DNA of 64,000 nucleotides from Pectobacterium araliae (GCF_037076465.1 NZ_AP028908.1:4216001-4280000), one strand, 5' to 3'; positions 55,752 through 63,998 are shown, counted from the first letter of the stretch. Notes: generated by a model not told the origin, from the letters alone. Numbers and translations are program-made.

Positions 55752-56756
55752 TTAAATTAATGATTGGGTTTCAGGGAAACCAAAACGAATGTTCATGCAT
55801 TGCACCGCCTGCGCCGCCGCGCCTTTCAGCAGGTTATCTTCGGTTGCCACCACGATGAGGTGCTCACCGTCAACGGAGAAACCGATATCGCAGAACGGCA
55901 GGCCGACAACGGATTTCAGCGCCGGGACACCCTTATCATACAGGCGCACCAGTGGCTTATCGTGATAGGCCGTGTGGTAAGCTTCCGCGATATCCTGCTG
56001 GGTGACGCCAGGTTGCAGACGACAGGTGATGGTCGCCAGTATTCCACGCGCAAAATTACCGAGATGCGGCGTGAAGATCACCGGCGTACCGAGATGCGTT
56101 GAAATTTCAACACCATGGCGGTGGTTGAAAATGCCATACGGTTGCAGGCTGACTTCACAGAAGCTGCTGGTCAGCGATGCTTTGCGCCCCGCCCCGCTCA
56201 CGCCGCTCACGGCATTAATTACTGGCCACTGTGCCGAATTCAGCAGTTGAGCATCCAGCAGCGGCTTGAGTGACAGTTGTGCGACTGTCGGGTAGCAGCC
56301 AGGTACAGCAATCAGTTGTGCTTGCTTCACGCTCTCAGCATTCCATTCAGCCAAACCGTATACCGCCTGAACCAGCCAGTCCGCATGCTGGTGTTCAAAC
56401 CCATAATAACGGGTATAGATATCAATATCCTGCACGCGAAACGCGCCGGATAAATCAAAGACAGTGCAGCCAGCAGCCAGAAAAACCGGAGCCAAATCGT
56501 GGCTGACTTTATGGTCGGTCGCCAAAAAAACGACATCCACACCTTTTGCCGCGTCTTCAACATCGGCCAGCGGTTTTACCGGAATATCGATGATGCCTTT
56601 GAGCTGCGGATGTAAATCAGAAATCAATTTTCCTGCATCGACACTTTGCGCAGAAACCATCAAAGCGGTTATGTTCATCTGTGGGTGACGGTTCAGGTAG
56701 AGCGCAAGCTCAGCGCCAGTATAACCACTTGCACCAACAATCAGCGTATTCAGCAT
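55752..56756 (-). CDS. argC: N-acetyl-gamma-glutamyl-phosphate reductase ArgC
   Basis: 334 residues. NADP loop [15 protein letters not shown] at residues 7-21, catalytic cysteine in [14 protein letters not shown] near 155, and [10 protein letters not shown] near 190. It reduces the acyl phosphate to the semialdehyde. First gene of argCBH, divergent from argE with a 202-bp shared control region. Confidence 0.97.
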   Translation of the reverse strand: MLNTLIVGASGYTGAELALYLNRHPQMNITALMVSAQSVDAGKLISDLHPQLKGIIDIPVKPLADVEDAAKGVDVVFLATDHKVSHDLAPVFLAAGCTVFDLSGAFRVQDIDIYTRYYGFEHQHADWLVQAVYGLAEWNAESVKQAQLIAVPGCYPTVAQLSLKPLLDAQLLNSAQWPVINAVSGVSGAGRKASLTSSFCEVSLQPYGIFNHRHGVEISTHLGTPVIFTPHLGNFARGILATITCRLQPGVTQQDIAEAYHTAYHDKPLVRLYDKGVPALKSVVGLPFCDIGFSVDGEHLIVVATEDNLLKGAAAQAVQCMNIRFGFPETQSLI

Positions 56757-56894
56757 GGGATCCGTATACCTTCTTATTTATCTATGGAACAGGTAATAGG
56801 GTTCACCAGCGTCGGTACGCTGTTCACCCGCGAAACTCAGTGAAAGTGACAAATCGTCATCGCCGCACCTTTGGGTTTCCTTTCGCTGAGCATT

Positions 56895-56932
56895 ATTGTA
56901 TTTTTATTCAAAATAAATGCATGAATATTGAT
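56895..56932. promoter_or_regulatory. Tandem ARG boxes between argC and argE
   Basis: Two 18-bp sites almost back to back: ATTGTATTTTTATTCAAA (56895-56912) and AAATGCATGAATATTGAT (56915-56932). Both follow the ArgR pattern TGNAT-N4-ATTCA, the second more weakly. One ArgR hexamer on the pair would repress both divergent operons when arginine is present. Confidence 0.8.
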
Positions 56933-56958
56933 ACTATCCTAACCAGAGGCTGTCAACA

Positions 56959-58110
56959 GTGAAGATGAATTTACCCCCTTTTATTGAGCTATATCGGGCA
57001 TTGATCGCCACACCGTCCATCAGCGCCACCGACAGCGCGCTCGATCAAAGTAATCATACCTTAATCAACCTGCTGGCAGGCTGGTTCGGCGATCTCGGCT
57101 TCCATGTGGAAGTCCAACCCGTTCCTGGCACCCTCAATAAATTTAATATGCTGGCGCGGATTGGTGAAGGAAAAGGTGGCTTATTGTTGGCAGGGCATAC
57201 CGACACCGTCCCGTTCGACGATGGCCGTTGGACGCGCGATCCCTTCACGCTGACTGAACACGACAACAAGCTGTACGGTCTGGGTACAGCGGATATGAAA
57301 GGATTCTTTGCCTTTATTCTGGATGCCTTACGCGATATCGATCCGACCAAACTCACGAAACCGTTCTACGTGCTGGCAACGGCGGATGAAGAGACGACCA
57401 TGGCCGGTGCCAAATATTTCTCCGAATCGACGCAGATTCGCCCAGACTGCGCCATTATCGGTGAACCGACTTCACTGCAACCGGTGCGTGCCCACAAAGG
57501 CCATATGTCCAACGCGATCCGCATTCAGGGACAATCCGGCCACTCCAGCGATCCGTCGCGCGGCGTGAACGCGATTGAGCTGATGCACGAAGCGATTTCC
57601 CACTTGCTGGTGCTGCGTAACACGCTACAGGAACGCTATCACAACCCCATTTTCCACATTCCTTATCCCACAATGAATCTCGGCCACATTCACGGCGGCG
57701 ATGCCGCTAACCGCATCTGCGGCTGCTGTGAACTGCATATGGATATTCGCCCGTTGCCGGGTATTACGCTTAACGATCTGGACGGGCTGCTGTCAGAAGC
57801 GCTTGCGCCCGTCAGCCAGCGTTGGCCGGGACGCTTGACCATCAGCGAGCTGCATCCACCGATTCCCGGCTATGAGTGCCCACCGGATCACCGTTTGGTA
57901 TCCGTCGTGGAGAATCTGCTGGGGACGAAAACGGAAATCGTGAATTACTGTACCGAAGCACCGTTTATTCAGACGCTGTGTCCGACGCTGGTCTTAGGGC
58001 CAGGCTCGATCGAGCAGGCACACCAGCCGGACGAATATATCGATACCGCGTTTATCAAACCGACGCGGGAACTGATTTCGCAGGTTATTCATCACTTCTG
58101 CCACCACTGA
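56959..58110 (+). CDS. argE: Acetylornithine deacetylase ArgE
   Basis: 383 residues from GTG 56959; this gives the same N-terminus as E. coli (MKxxLPPFIE). An ATG two codons in (56965) is an alternative. M20 metallopeptidase: [13 protein letters not shown] near 80, the catalytic ADEETTMAG near 142, [15 protein letters not shown] near 168 and [19 protein letters not shown] near 335. It releases ornithine from N-acetylornithine. Confidence 0.97.
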   Translation: MKMNLPPFIELYRALIATPSISATDSALDQSNHTLINLLAGWFGDLGFHVEVQPVPGTLNKFNMLARIGEGKGGLLLAGHTDTVPFDDGRWTRDPFTLTEHDNKLYGLGTADMKGFFAFILDALRDIDPTKLTKPFYVLATADEETTMAGAKYFSESTQIRPDCAIIGEPTSLQPVRAHKGHMSNAIRIQGQSGHSSDPSRGVNAIELMHEAISHLLVLRNTLQERYHNPIFHIPYPTMNLGHIHGGDAANRICGCCELHMDIRPLPGITLNDLDGLLSEALAPVSQRWPGRLTISELHPPIPGYECPPDHRLVSVVENLLGTKTEIVNYCTEAPFIQTLCPTLVLGPGSIEQAHQPDEYIDTAFIKPTRELISQVIHHFCHH

Positions 58111-58114
58111 TTCG

Positions 58115-58876
58115 ATGCAAACGACCCAGCCAGCCACGCTGGCAGGGCTATTTGAGACAGCCATGAAAAAGAAAGATTTCATCGCGCAGGATTTACTGAG
58201 CAAAATCTATCAGCACACCGATCCGCTGCCGGAAAAGCTGCCACCAGAACGTCAATTGGCGGAAGAATACGGCGTGTCACGCTTCACTATTCGTCAGGCG
58301 CTGGAAAAGCTTGCCAGTATCGGCGCGATCCATATGGTGCAAGGATCTGGTAACTTTATTAATCAGAACGTTCGCAGTAATCCATTGGTTTATAACTCGA
58401 TTACCGAAAAGAAATTTACTCAGATTTCATCTCGCCTGCTTAGTCTACATAAACGGCTGCCAAGCCGAGAGGAGCAGCAGATATTTGCTATCGGCGAAAA
58501 TTCGTTCATCTGGGAATTCAGCCGCTTACGTTATGTCGATAACCGCAAAGTACAGATTGAGATATCGAAAATGCCTGCCGCAGACTTCCCGGAAATGAGT
58601 CAGAAGATCATTGAAGGCTCTATTCAGCAGTATGTGCTCAGCAAGGGCTATGCGATTTCACACTACCTGACACATTATCAGGCGGTTAATATCACGAAAG
58701 CACAGGCTGAGCTGCTGGATTGCAAGAAAGGTACGGCGGCGATGCATATTCTTAATCGCGGTATTTTACAGGGCGGCCGTGTGTACGAATCGAGCGATAT
58801 CATCGACATCAACTACACCTGTACCTATGTCATCCCCTTCAACCGCGATAACCTGAATTTCCGCCAGTCGCCTTAA
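58115..58876 (+). CDS. GntR/HutC-family regulator with UTRA domain
   Basis: 253 residues, starting four bases after argE; an internal ATG at 58163 (MKKKDFIAQDLL) is an equally likely start and gives 237 residues. A GntR winged helix spans about residues 20-90 (KLPPERQLAEEYGVSRFTIR, then QALEKL), followed by a UTRA sugar-sensing domain. UTRA regulators sense phosphorylated sugars, which fits the neighbouring PTS gene. It is convergent with the enolase-superfamily gene, so it probably controls the two genes just downstream. Confidence 0.9.
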   Translation: MQTTQPATLAGLFETAMKKKDFIAQDLLSKIYQHTDPLPEKLPPERQLAEEYGVSRFTIRQALEKLASIGAIHMVQGSGNFINQNVRSNPLVYNSITEKKFTQISSRLLSLHKRLPSREEQQIFAIGENSFIWEFSRLRYVDNRKVQIEISKMPAADFPEMSQKIIEGSIQQYVLSKGYAISHYLTHYQAVNITKAQAELLDCKKGTAAMHILNRGILQGGRVYESSDIIDINYTCTYVIPFNRDNLNFRQSP

Positions 58877-58884
58877 TGCTTCAC

Positions 58885-60084
58885 TCAGGGCGTATGCATC
58901 GTGCCATCTGGCAAGCGGCTCTGCGTCCACTCGTGTGGGCGATAGACAACGGGGAACTGCCGCGCCGCGTTCAGATCGATACCCACGCCAATACCGGGAC
59001 GTTCAATCGGATACAGATAGCCATTCTCCGGTTCCACCGCTTGCGGGAAGACCTTGCGGGTATTTTCCGAGTAAGCGACAAATTCCTGAATCGCGGCGTT
59101 ATGCAGGTGGATATTCAGGTGAATGTTGACCGCCGCACCGATGGGCGTCATATCCGGCGGGCAATGCCACGCGAGACGAACGCCAAAGTTCTGACAGAAC
59201 GCGCCCAGTTTCAGCGCTGGCGTAATCCCGCCAATCTGTGAGACATGGCAGCGAATGTAATCAACCTGTCGATTAATCACCAGGCTCTGCCACTCGGCGG
59301 GGTTATTAAACAGCTCTCCGGTCGCGAGCGGCACCGCGCTCTGGCTGCGGATTTGCGCCAGCCACTCATTTTGCGCAGGCGGCAAAATGTCTTCGATGAA
59401 ATAGGGACGATAAACTTCTACTGCTTTGGCGAACTGCACTGCCTGATTCGGGAACAGACGCTCATGGACATCATGCAGAATGTGGAAACGATCGCCGTAT
59501 TTCTCGCGCAGCGCACGGAACATGGCGAGCGTGTTGGCCATGTACTGATCCTGATCGTAATAGGCTCCCTCCGTTGGCTGCCGCGTGCTGTGCAGCGCAT
59601 CAGGATTACCGCCATAGAATCCTAGCTGGCAGCGGATATGACGATAGCCTTGCGCATACAGCCGATCCACTTCCTGATACAGCCCGTCCAGCGTATCGCT
59701 GGCAGCATGGCTGTAAGCAGCAATGGCATCGCGGGATTTCCCACCAAACAGGTGATAAAGCGGCATATCCGCCAGTTTGCCTTTGATATCCCACAGCGCC
59801 ATATCGACGCCCGCCACCGCATTGTTGATAACCGGACCATTACGCCAATAAGCGTTGACCATCATCATGTGCCACAGATCTTCAATGTGGTTAGCATCTC
59901 GTCCTAGCAGAAGCGGTTTGAGGTACTCGTCTACCATCGCTTTTACGGCTAGCGGACGTTGCTGGAAAGTCGCACACCCATAACCCGTAACGCCTTTATC
60001 CGTATAAACCACCACCGTTACTAAATTATGGCGGTCGGGACGCGTAACAAGACATTCAATGTCAGTAATGATTGTCGGCAACAC
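58885..60084 (-). CDS. Mannonate-dehydratase-like (RspA/ManD) enolase-superfamily protein
   Basis: 399 residues from GTG 60084, preceded by a perfect GGAGGA eight bases away; a frame extending 17 codons upstream lacks a ribosome site. The N-terminal cap and a barrel with metal-ligand motifs LHDVHERL near residue 205, FIEDILPP near 232 and ATGELFNN near 258, plus the [10 protein letters not shown] loop near 308, place it with RspA and the D-mannonate/D-gluconate dehydratases. Members differ greatly in activity, so the substrate is open. Divergent from the PTS gene. Confidence 0.85.
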   Translation of the reverse strand: MLPTIITDIECLVTRPDRHNLVTVVVYTDKGVTGYGCATFQQRPLAVKAMVDEYLKPLLLGRDANHIEDLWHMMMVNAYWRNGPVINNAVAGVDMALWDIKGKLADMPLYHLFGGKSRDAIAAYSHAASDTLDGLYQEVDRLYAQGYRHIRCQLGFYGGNPDALHSTRQPTEGAYYDQDQYMANTLAMFRALREKYGDRFHILHDVHERLFPNQAVQFAKAVEVYRPYFIEDILPPAQNEWLAQIRSQSAVPLATGELFNNPAEWQSLVINRQVDYIRCHVSQIGGITPALKLGAFCQNFGVRLAWHCPPDMTPIGAAVNIHLNIHLHNAAIQEFVAYSENTRKVFPQAVEPENGYLYPIERPGIGVGIDLNAARQFPVVYRPHEWTQSRLPDGTMHTP

Positions 60085-60211
60085 AAAAATATCCTCCGGA
60101 GTGCTTACCGAAATAGCTATATCCGGCAAAAACACAGTCTAAAATCAGTTTCTTTTTTGTTTTCTACTTATTTTTTCTTTTATTGTAAACCTATTCTTAA
60201 AAAGAATTATT

Positions 60212-60326
60212 TTGGTTTGTAAAAGCCACTTAATTGACTAAAAAACCAGACCAATTATAGGTTACTAGCAACAAAACCCATCTAACAGACTAATCATGTG
60301 ATGAACCTCATGTTTTATTGGTTTGT
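60212..60326. promoter_or_regulatory. Repeated TTGGTTTGT sites in the divergent enolase/PTS promoter region
   Basis: In a 322-bp AT-rich gap, TTGGTTTGT occurs at 60212-60220 and 60318-60326 in the same direction, and the related ACCAGACCAA (inverse TTGGTCTGGT) at 60245-60254. The two direct copies are 106 bp apart, about ten helical turns. UTRA-GntR proteins often use GGTCTA/GGTNTG-type half sites, so these are candidate operators for the regulator at 58115. No clear promoter boxes stand out. Confidence 0.4.
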
Positions 60327-60406
60327 TTTTTATTTTTTAATTTCTTACTATCTGAGGAAATAATTCAACCAAAAAATAACACAAGGCTATGCGGGGAGTT
60401 TATTCC

Positions 60407-61789
60407 ATGGAAAAAAATGACGTTATTCAGTCGATCATTAAACTGGTTGGTGGAAACGATAATATTAATAAAGTCTGGCACTGTATGACTCGACTTAGAT
60501 TTGATTTAGTTGATGAAAGTAAGGTGCAGACTGACGCAATCAAGAACCTACCGGGTATATTAGGTGCTCAACATCAAAGTGAGCAATTTCAGATTATTAT
60601 CGGGCCACAGGTCAGCGAGTATTACGAACTGTTGAACGCACAGCTTTCTCCGACAGGTCTTTCTTCCACAACAACAGCACAGCCAGACGCGAAAAAGCAG
60701 AAAAAAGGGCTGATCTCTCTGTTCATGGATACGGTTTCTGGCGTATTTGGTCCGATCGTACCCGCCATTGCGGGTGCGGGGATGATCAAAGGGCTGCTGG
60801 CAGGGCTGATTGCCTTGAAAGTGGTTTCTGCCAAAACCGATACCGTGATCGTCATCGATCTGATCGCTAGCGGCGTATTTTATTTCCTGCCGTTTTTCCT
60901 CGCCGTCTCGGCTGCCAAGATATTCAAAACGAACGAATATTTAGCCGCAGCGGTAGCGGCATGCCTGATGTATCCGTCGTTGATGGAGGCTGCAAAAGCG
61001 CTAGCCAGCCACAGCCCTGATGCGGTCAGCGCCTTTTACTTCATGGGTGTACTGCCCATTTCGGTGTTCAACTACTCCGCCAGCGTCATTCCAGTGATTT
61101 TCTCCGTTCTGGCGTTGAGCTATATCCACCGTTGGGTCGATCACATTATGCCTTCGGTGCTGAAAACGGTGTTTACCCCAACGCTGACGCTGTTTATCAC
61201 CGCACTGGTGTCACTCACCGTTATCGGACCATTCGGGATTTATCTCGGCAAGCTGCTGGCGCTGTTTATCCAGAGCCTGTTCGATATATCCGCAGTATTC
61301 GCTGGTTTTGTGGTGGGTGCGATCCGGCCTGTCGCCATCCTGACCGGTATGCATCACGCCATGACACCCATTGCGCTACAAAACTTCTCTGACCAGGGTT
61401 TTGATATGCTGATGCCAATGATGTGTATGGCCAATATGGCAATTGCAGGTGCCACGTTTGCCATTTACTTCCATGCCAAAACCCGTCAGGACAAATCTGT
61501 CGTGCTATCTGCTGGTGTGTCTGCGCTGCTGGGCATCACCGAACCCGCGCTCTTCGGCGTGCTGACCAAGTACAAAAAAGCGTTTATCTCCGCCACGGTA
61601 GCCAGCTCCATCGCCTCAGCCTTCATCGCGTACTTCGGTGTCCGGCTGTATGGCTACATTCTGTCGAGTATTTTCAGCCTGCCAGCGTATATCGGCCCGT
61701 ACTTTAGCTACGCTATCTCCGGTATGGCGATCGCCATCGTGCTGTCTTTTACTCTGACTTATATTCTGGTCGTCAGAGCCTCTAAGTAG
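60407..61789 (+). CDS. PTS EIIBC component, beta-glucoside family
   Basis: 460 residues from ATG 60407 behind GGGGAG; an upstream frame start six codons earlier lacks that site. The N-terminal EIIB domain has the phosphocysteine motif HCMTRLRF (C26) and FQIIIGPQV; from ~residue 105 the EIIC domain has about ten membrane segments with GPIVPAIAGAGMIKGL and GITEPALFG. The beta-glucoside/sucrose/trehalose family is the nearest; there is no EIIA domain, so a separate EIIA-Glc must supply the phosphate. Substrate unknown. Confidence 0.88.
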   Translation: MEKNDVIQSIIKLVGGNDNINKVWHCMTRLRFDLVDESKVQTDAIKNLPGILGAQHQSEQFQIIIGPQVSEYYELLNAQLSPTGLSSTTTAQPDAKKQKKGLISLFMDTVSGVFGPIVPAIAGAGMIKGLLAGLIALKVVSAKTDTVIVIDLIASGVFYFLPFFLAVSAAKIFKTNEYLAAAVAACLMYPSLMEAAKALASHSPDAVSAFYFMGVLPISVFNYSASVIPVIFSVLALSYIHRWVDHIMPSVLKTVFTPTLTLFITALVSLTVIGPFGIYLGKLLALFIQSLFDISAVFAGFVVGAIRPVAILTGMHHAMTPIALQNFSDQGFDMLMPMMCMANMAIAGATFAIYFHAKTRQDKSVVLSAGVSALLGITEPALFGVLTKYKKAFISATVASSIASAFIAYFGVRLYGYILSSIFSLPAYIGPYFSYAISGMAIAIVLSFTLTYILVVRASK

Positions 61790-61820
61790 GCCATAACATT
61801 CTGCATCCACCAGCGTGCGG

Positions 61821-61910
61821 AACGGCGTTGCCATAAAGAAATACCATCCCTGTTGCTGTCAGATAGCATTAAAGATAACGCCGCCGACTGTAAAACACCA
61901 TCGGCGGCGT
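61821..61910. repeat. 90-bp direct repeat, copy A
   Basis: Begins AACGGCGTTGCCATAAAG and ends in a 10-bp hairpin (ACGCCGCCGA at 61878-61887 with TCGGCGGCGT at 61901-61910). It is about 91% identical (82 of 90) to copy C at 63834-63923 in the same orientation; the pair brackets the type VI remnant. The hairpin can also end the minus-strand immunity-like gene. Confidence 0.85.
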
Positions 61911-62452
61911 GACACGCTTATCCAAAGGATGAGCATTAAGGTATGCTAGGTTCGCCTTCTAATGTTTCGATCCGCCTATAATTTTCTACCGCCTCGCAAA
62001 GATCTTTATTTGAGAAATAAACGTAGCTATCTTTATCATACGAGTGTCCCTTATACGCACAACGATGAACAACGTAATTTTTCCACGCAATCTGATCTTT
62101 TTTGAAAAGCATAATCACCTCCTCCGATCTACCAGAATCCTTAAGTTTGGAGAGATATTTTATTACTTCTTTATTTTTCTTTTTCAGTTTCTCTGTCGAA
62201 TCAAAATTCATCCGCTCAGTACACCTATACAACTCCCAATAGGTCTCGCCTTTCATAATATCTTTACATAGCACTTTTTCCATCGAATCCAGTTTACTCC
62301 AGTAAATCTCACCAAATGCAGGAGATATACCGCTCACAGAAAATAACATCGAAATAAAGAAGTAAATATTTTTCATTTTCTCATCCTTAAATAACCCCCT
62401 CGATTTCTTCCGGCCTAAAAATCTAGCAACTCTTGCGTACTCTCTATTTTTT
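61878..62452. repeat. Tandem duplication unit 1
   Basis: Left unit of a ~574-bp tandem direct duplication: hairpin, 3' flank, LprI-like gene and a piece homologous to the last ~20 codons of the toxin-like frame. The parts occur in the same order in unit 2 (62453-63026). In the 76 bases before the ATG the two copies match almost throughout, sharing stretches such as GGCCGGAAGAAATCGAG. Confidence 0.8.
61936..62376 (-). CDS. LprI/DUF1311-like secreted protein, copy 1 (putative immunity)
   Basis: 146 residues from ATG 62376 behind AAGGATGAG; the frame runs 37 codons further upstream but only because it reads through the duplicated toxin tail. MKNIYFFISMLFSVSGISPA is a signal peptide. The mature part has C-C pairs and DQIAWKNYVVHRC, which resembles the Q-x-aW-x-xYR-x-x-C signature of the DUF1311 family that includes lysozyme inhibitor LprI. 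A periplasmic muramidase inhibitor or immunity protein is inferred. It is roughly 60% identical to copy 2. Confidence 0.72.
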   Translation of the reverse strand: MKNIYFFISMLFSVSGISPAFGEIYWSKLDSMEKVLCKDIMKGETYWELYRCTERMNFDSTEKLKKKNKEVIKYLSKLKDSGRSEEVIMLFKKDQIAWKNYVVHRCAYKGHSYDKDSYVYFSNKDLCEAVENYRRIETLEGEPSIP

Positions 62453-63026
62453 ACGCCGCCAGTGAAATACCATCGGCGGCGTGACACACTTATCTAAAGG
62501 ATGAGTATTAAGGGATATTGAGTTCACCGTCTAGCGACTCGATCCGTCTGTAGTTTTCGACCGCCTCGCAAAGGCTTTTATCTGAGAAATAAATAGGGCT
62601 ATCTTTAATATACGGGTGTACTTTATACGCACAACGATGGACAACATAATTTTTCCACGCGGCTTGATCTGCTTTGAAGAGCTTAACTGCACTTTCCTCA
62701 TCTTCCATAGTTATAAATTTGGAAAGAAAGCTTATTGCTTCTTTATTTTTTTGTTCTAATTTTTCTGTCGAATCAGCAAGCATCCGATCAATACAAATAT
62801 CCACTTCATGATAACTCTCTCCTTTCATTAGGTCTTTACATAACGTTTTTTTCATCAAATTAAATTGGTTCAGGTAAATTTCACCAAATGCAGGAAATAT
62901 ACCGTTTACTACAAATAACATCAATATACAAAAATATATAGGTTTCATTTTTTCATCCTTAGATAACCCGCTCGATTTCTTCCGGCCTCATACTCTAGCA
63001 ACTTCGGTGTATTTTCTATTTTATTT
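62453..63026. repeat. Tandem duplication unit 2
   Basis: Right, probably ancestral unit: hairpin ACGCCGCC/GGCGGCGT (62453-62482), 3' flank, LprI-like gene copy 2, and the C-terminal codons of the toxin-like frame in their original reading frame. Unit 1 is its derived copy because there the toxin tail is out of context. The hairpin also serves as a likely minus-strand terminator for copy 2. Confidence 0.8.
62508..62948 (-). CDS. LprI/DUF1311-like secreted protein, copy 2 (putative immunity)
   Basis: 146 residues, ATG 62948 overlapping the stop of the toxin-like remnant (ATGA), the coupling usual for an effector and its immunity gene. Signal peptide MKPIYFCILMLFVVNGIFPA; mature protein with the same cysteines as copy 1 and DQAAWKNYVVHRCAYK. 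Conservation is highest at PAFGEIY and in the last third (SLCEAVENYRRIESLDGE), less in the middle, where the partner surface could lie. Base composition is AT-rich compared with the core genes. Confidence 0.72.
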   Translation of the reverse strand: MKPIYFCILMLFVVNGIFPAFGEIYLNQFNLMKKTLCKDLMKGESYHEVDICIDRMLADSTEKLEQKNKEAISFLSKFITMEDEESAVKLFKADQAAWKNYVVHRCAYKVHPYIKDSPIYFSDKSLCEAVENYRRIESLDGELNIP

Positions 63027-63181
63027 ATTAACAGATCGATATCATTCTTTGCTGCGACAGGGATAGTCGTCTCCCCAGCGATCCCTTGATAGGCCAGATC
63101 CACCAAAATATCTCGAATAGCGGGATGAAGTTCAGCCCAATTCACTCTACCGGGTACATCAGTGGAATAGCGTGCGTATCG
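62945..63181 (-). pseudogene. C-terminal remnant of a lysozyme/pesticin-like toxin
   Basis: A frame of 79 codons open from just after a TAG (63182-63184) to the TGA at 62945. It lacks a normal start (a GTG at 63145 would give 66 residues) and a ribosome site. The pattern LHPAIRDILVDLAYQG, then NDIDLLINKI, then GRNRAGYLRMKK recalls the C-terminus of T4-lysozyme/pesticin-like muramidases, in which an LP..i...l.D..YQ helix is followed by an R..R..YL tail. The N-terminal catalytic part is missing. Family call is by eye only. Confidence 0.55.
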
Positions 63182-63290
63182 CTATTTCGCTATTTCTATA
63201 TACCTGATGTAAACCATATTAAACAATTCCGCTTGCTGTTGATGTGTAATTTTCCTATTTTCGTTTTGTGTTTAAACTTAATACTTTAAT

Positions 63291-63404
63291 TTAATCTTCA
63301 TGACCAATTTGACTTCTATTACCAATTGACTGCAATGTTGAACAACCAGAAGAAATTAACCCCTGTTTATCGCCCGTCAATTCCAAATAGATAATACTCG
63401 ACAT
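63291..63404 (-). pseudogene. hcp: N-terminal stub of an Hcp (type VI secretion tube) gene
   Basis: A 37-codon frame from ATG 63404, behind a strong GAGGGAG site, to TAA at 63291. It reads MSSIIYLELTGDKQGLISSG, then CSTLQSIGNRSQIGHED. This is the well-known start of enterobacterial Hcp (xxIYLxLxGxxQGLISxGC, then SIGNxxQxGHED), cut off at the point where the domain normally continues with EIFV. The remaining ~120 residues are gone. Translation may still occur, but a functional tube protein is impossible. Confidence 0.82.
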
Positions 63405-63432
63405 TTTTAGCTCCCTCTAAGAATAAATATTA

Positions 63433-63642
63433 TTAATGCACTGATAATGTCTCAAGCTTGAGTGAAAGCTTTTGCCCATCTGACGTTTTCATTTCCACCA
63501 AATTACTTTGGGTCACCTGCATCAGCGAAAGGCATAGTTTCATCATCAATGCGAGTATTTCTTCAGGTGGTAATGAACTATTAATAAGGCTACTTTTTAA
63601 TTGTTCATTTAACTGAATGACACGTTTTTCTTTATTTTTCAC
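63433..63642 (-). CDS. Small hypothetical protein upstream of the hcp stub
   Basis: 69 residues, from MKNKEKRVIQLNEQL to LSLKLETLSVH; not recognised. It looks helical for the first ~50 residues (LPPEEILALMMKLCLSLMQV is hydrophobic and amphipathic) with a beta-like end. It lies 28 bases upstream of the hcp stub in the same direction, so it may have been co-transcribed with it. No signal peptide. The 250 bases upstream (63643-63890) are AT-rich with no gene seen. Confidence 0.45.
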   Translation of the reverse strand: MKNKEKRVIQLNEQLKSSLINSSLPPEEILALMMKLCLSLMQVTQSNLVEMKTSDGQKLSLKLETLSVH

Positions 63643-63833
63643 ACTCGATCTCCACGTGTTACCCCACTTTTCACCAAATTAACCTAGAAAATAATAATTA
63701 GCAATATTTAAAGAAATTAGAAAAACGAGTAATTAATTTAAAAATAATAATAACACACCACAATTAGATTTATTCAACAACGCCTTGATAGGCAAGTTGA
63801 AGAAACGTTAAACCCACTTGAGAAAAACCGGTG

Positions 63834-63923
63834 AACGGCATTGCCATAAAGAGATGCCATCTCTGTTACTGTCAGATTGCATTAAAGATAACGCCGCCGA
63901 CGGTGAAACACCATCGGCGGCGT
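63834..63923. repeat. 90-bp direct repeat, copy C
   Basis: Begins AACGGCATTGCCATAAAG and ends with the hairpin ACGCCGCCGA (63891-63900) / TCGGCGGCGT (63914-63923). Eight differences from copy A at 61821. On the minus strand the hairpin is followed by TTATCTTT and may end the gene that enters at the right edge. Confidence 0.85.
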
Positions 63924-63941
63924 TAGGAGAAAACTCAGCAA

Positions 63942-63998
63942 TTAACCCGCCAGAAAGAAGCGGAATGCTGGGTTATTGGTTTCGTCATGGCATTCATA
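63942..63998 (-). CDS. Possible 3' end of a gene entering from the right edge
   Basis: Minus-strand frame reading YECHDETNNPAFRFFLAG then TAA at 63942. Codon use (GCA TTC CGC TTC, CTG GCG GGT) looks native, and a hairpin follows 18 bases later. Too short to identify; the window cuts the gene. Confidence 0.3.
   Translation of the reverse strand, partial: YECHDETNNPAFRFFLAG

Noticed and set aside
62377..62487. Upstream extension of the first LprI-like gene to 183 residues
   Set aside because: The extra 37 codons are the duplicated tail of the toxin frame read out of frame; the ribosome site AAGGATGAG and signal peptide point to ATG 62376.
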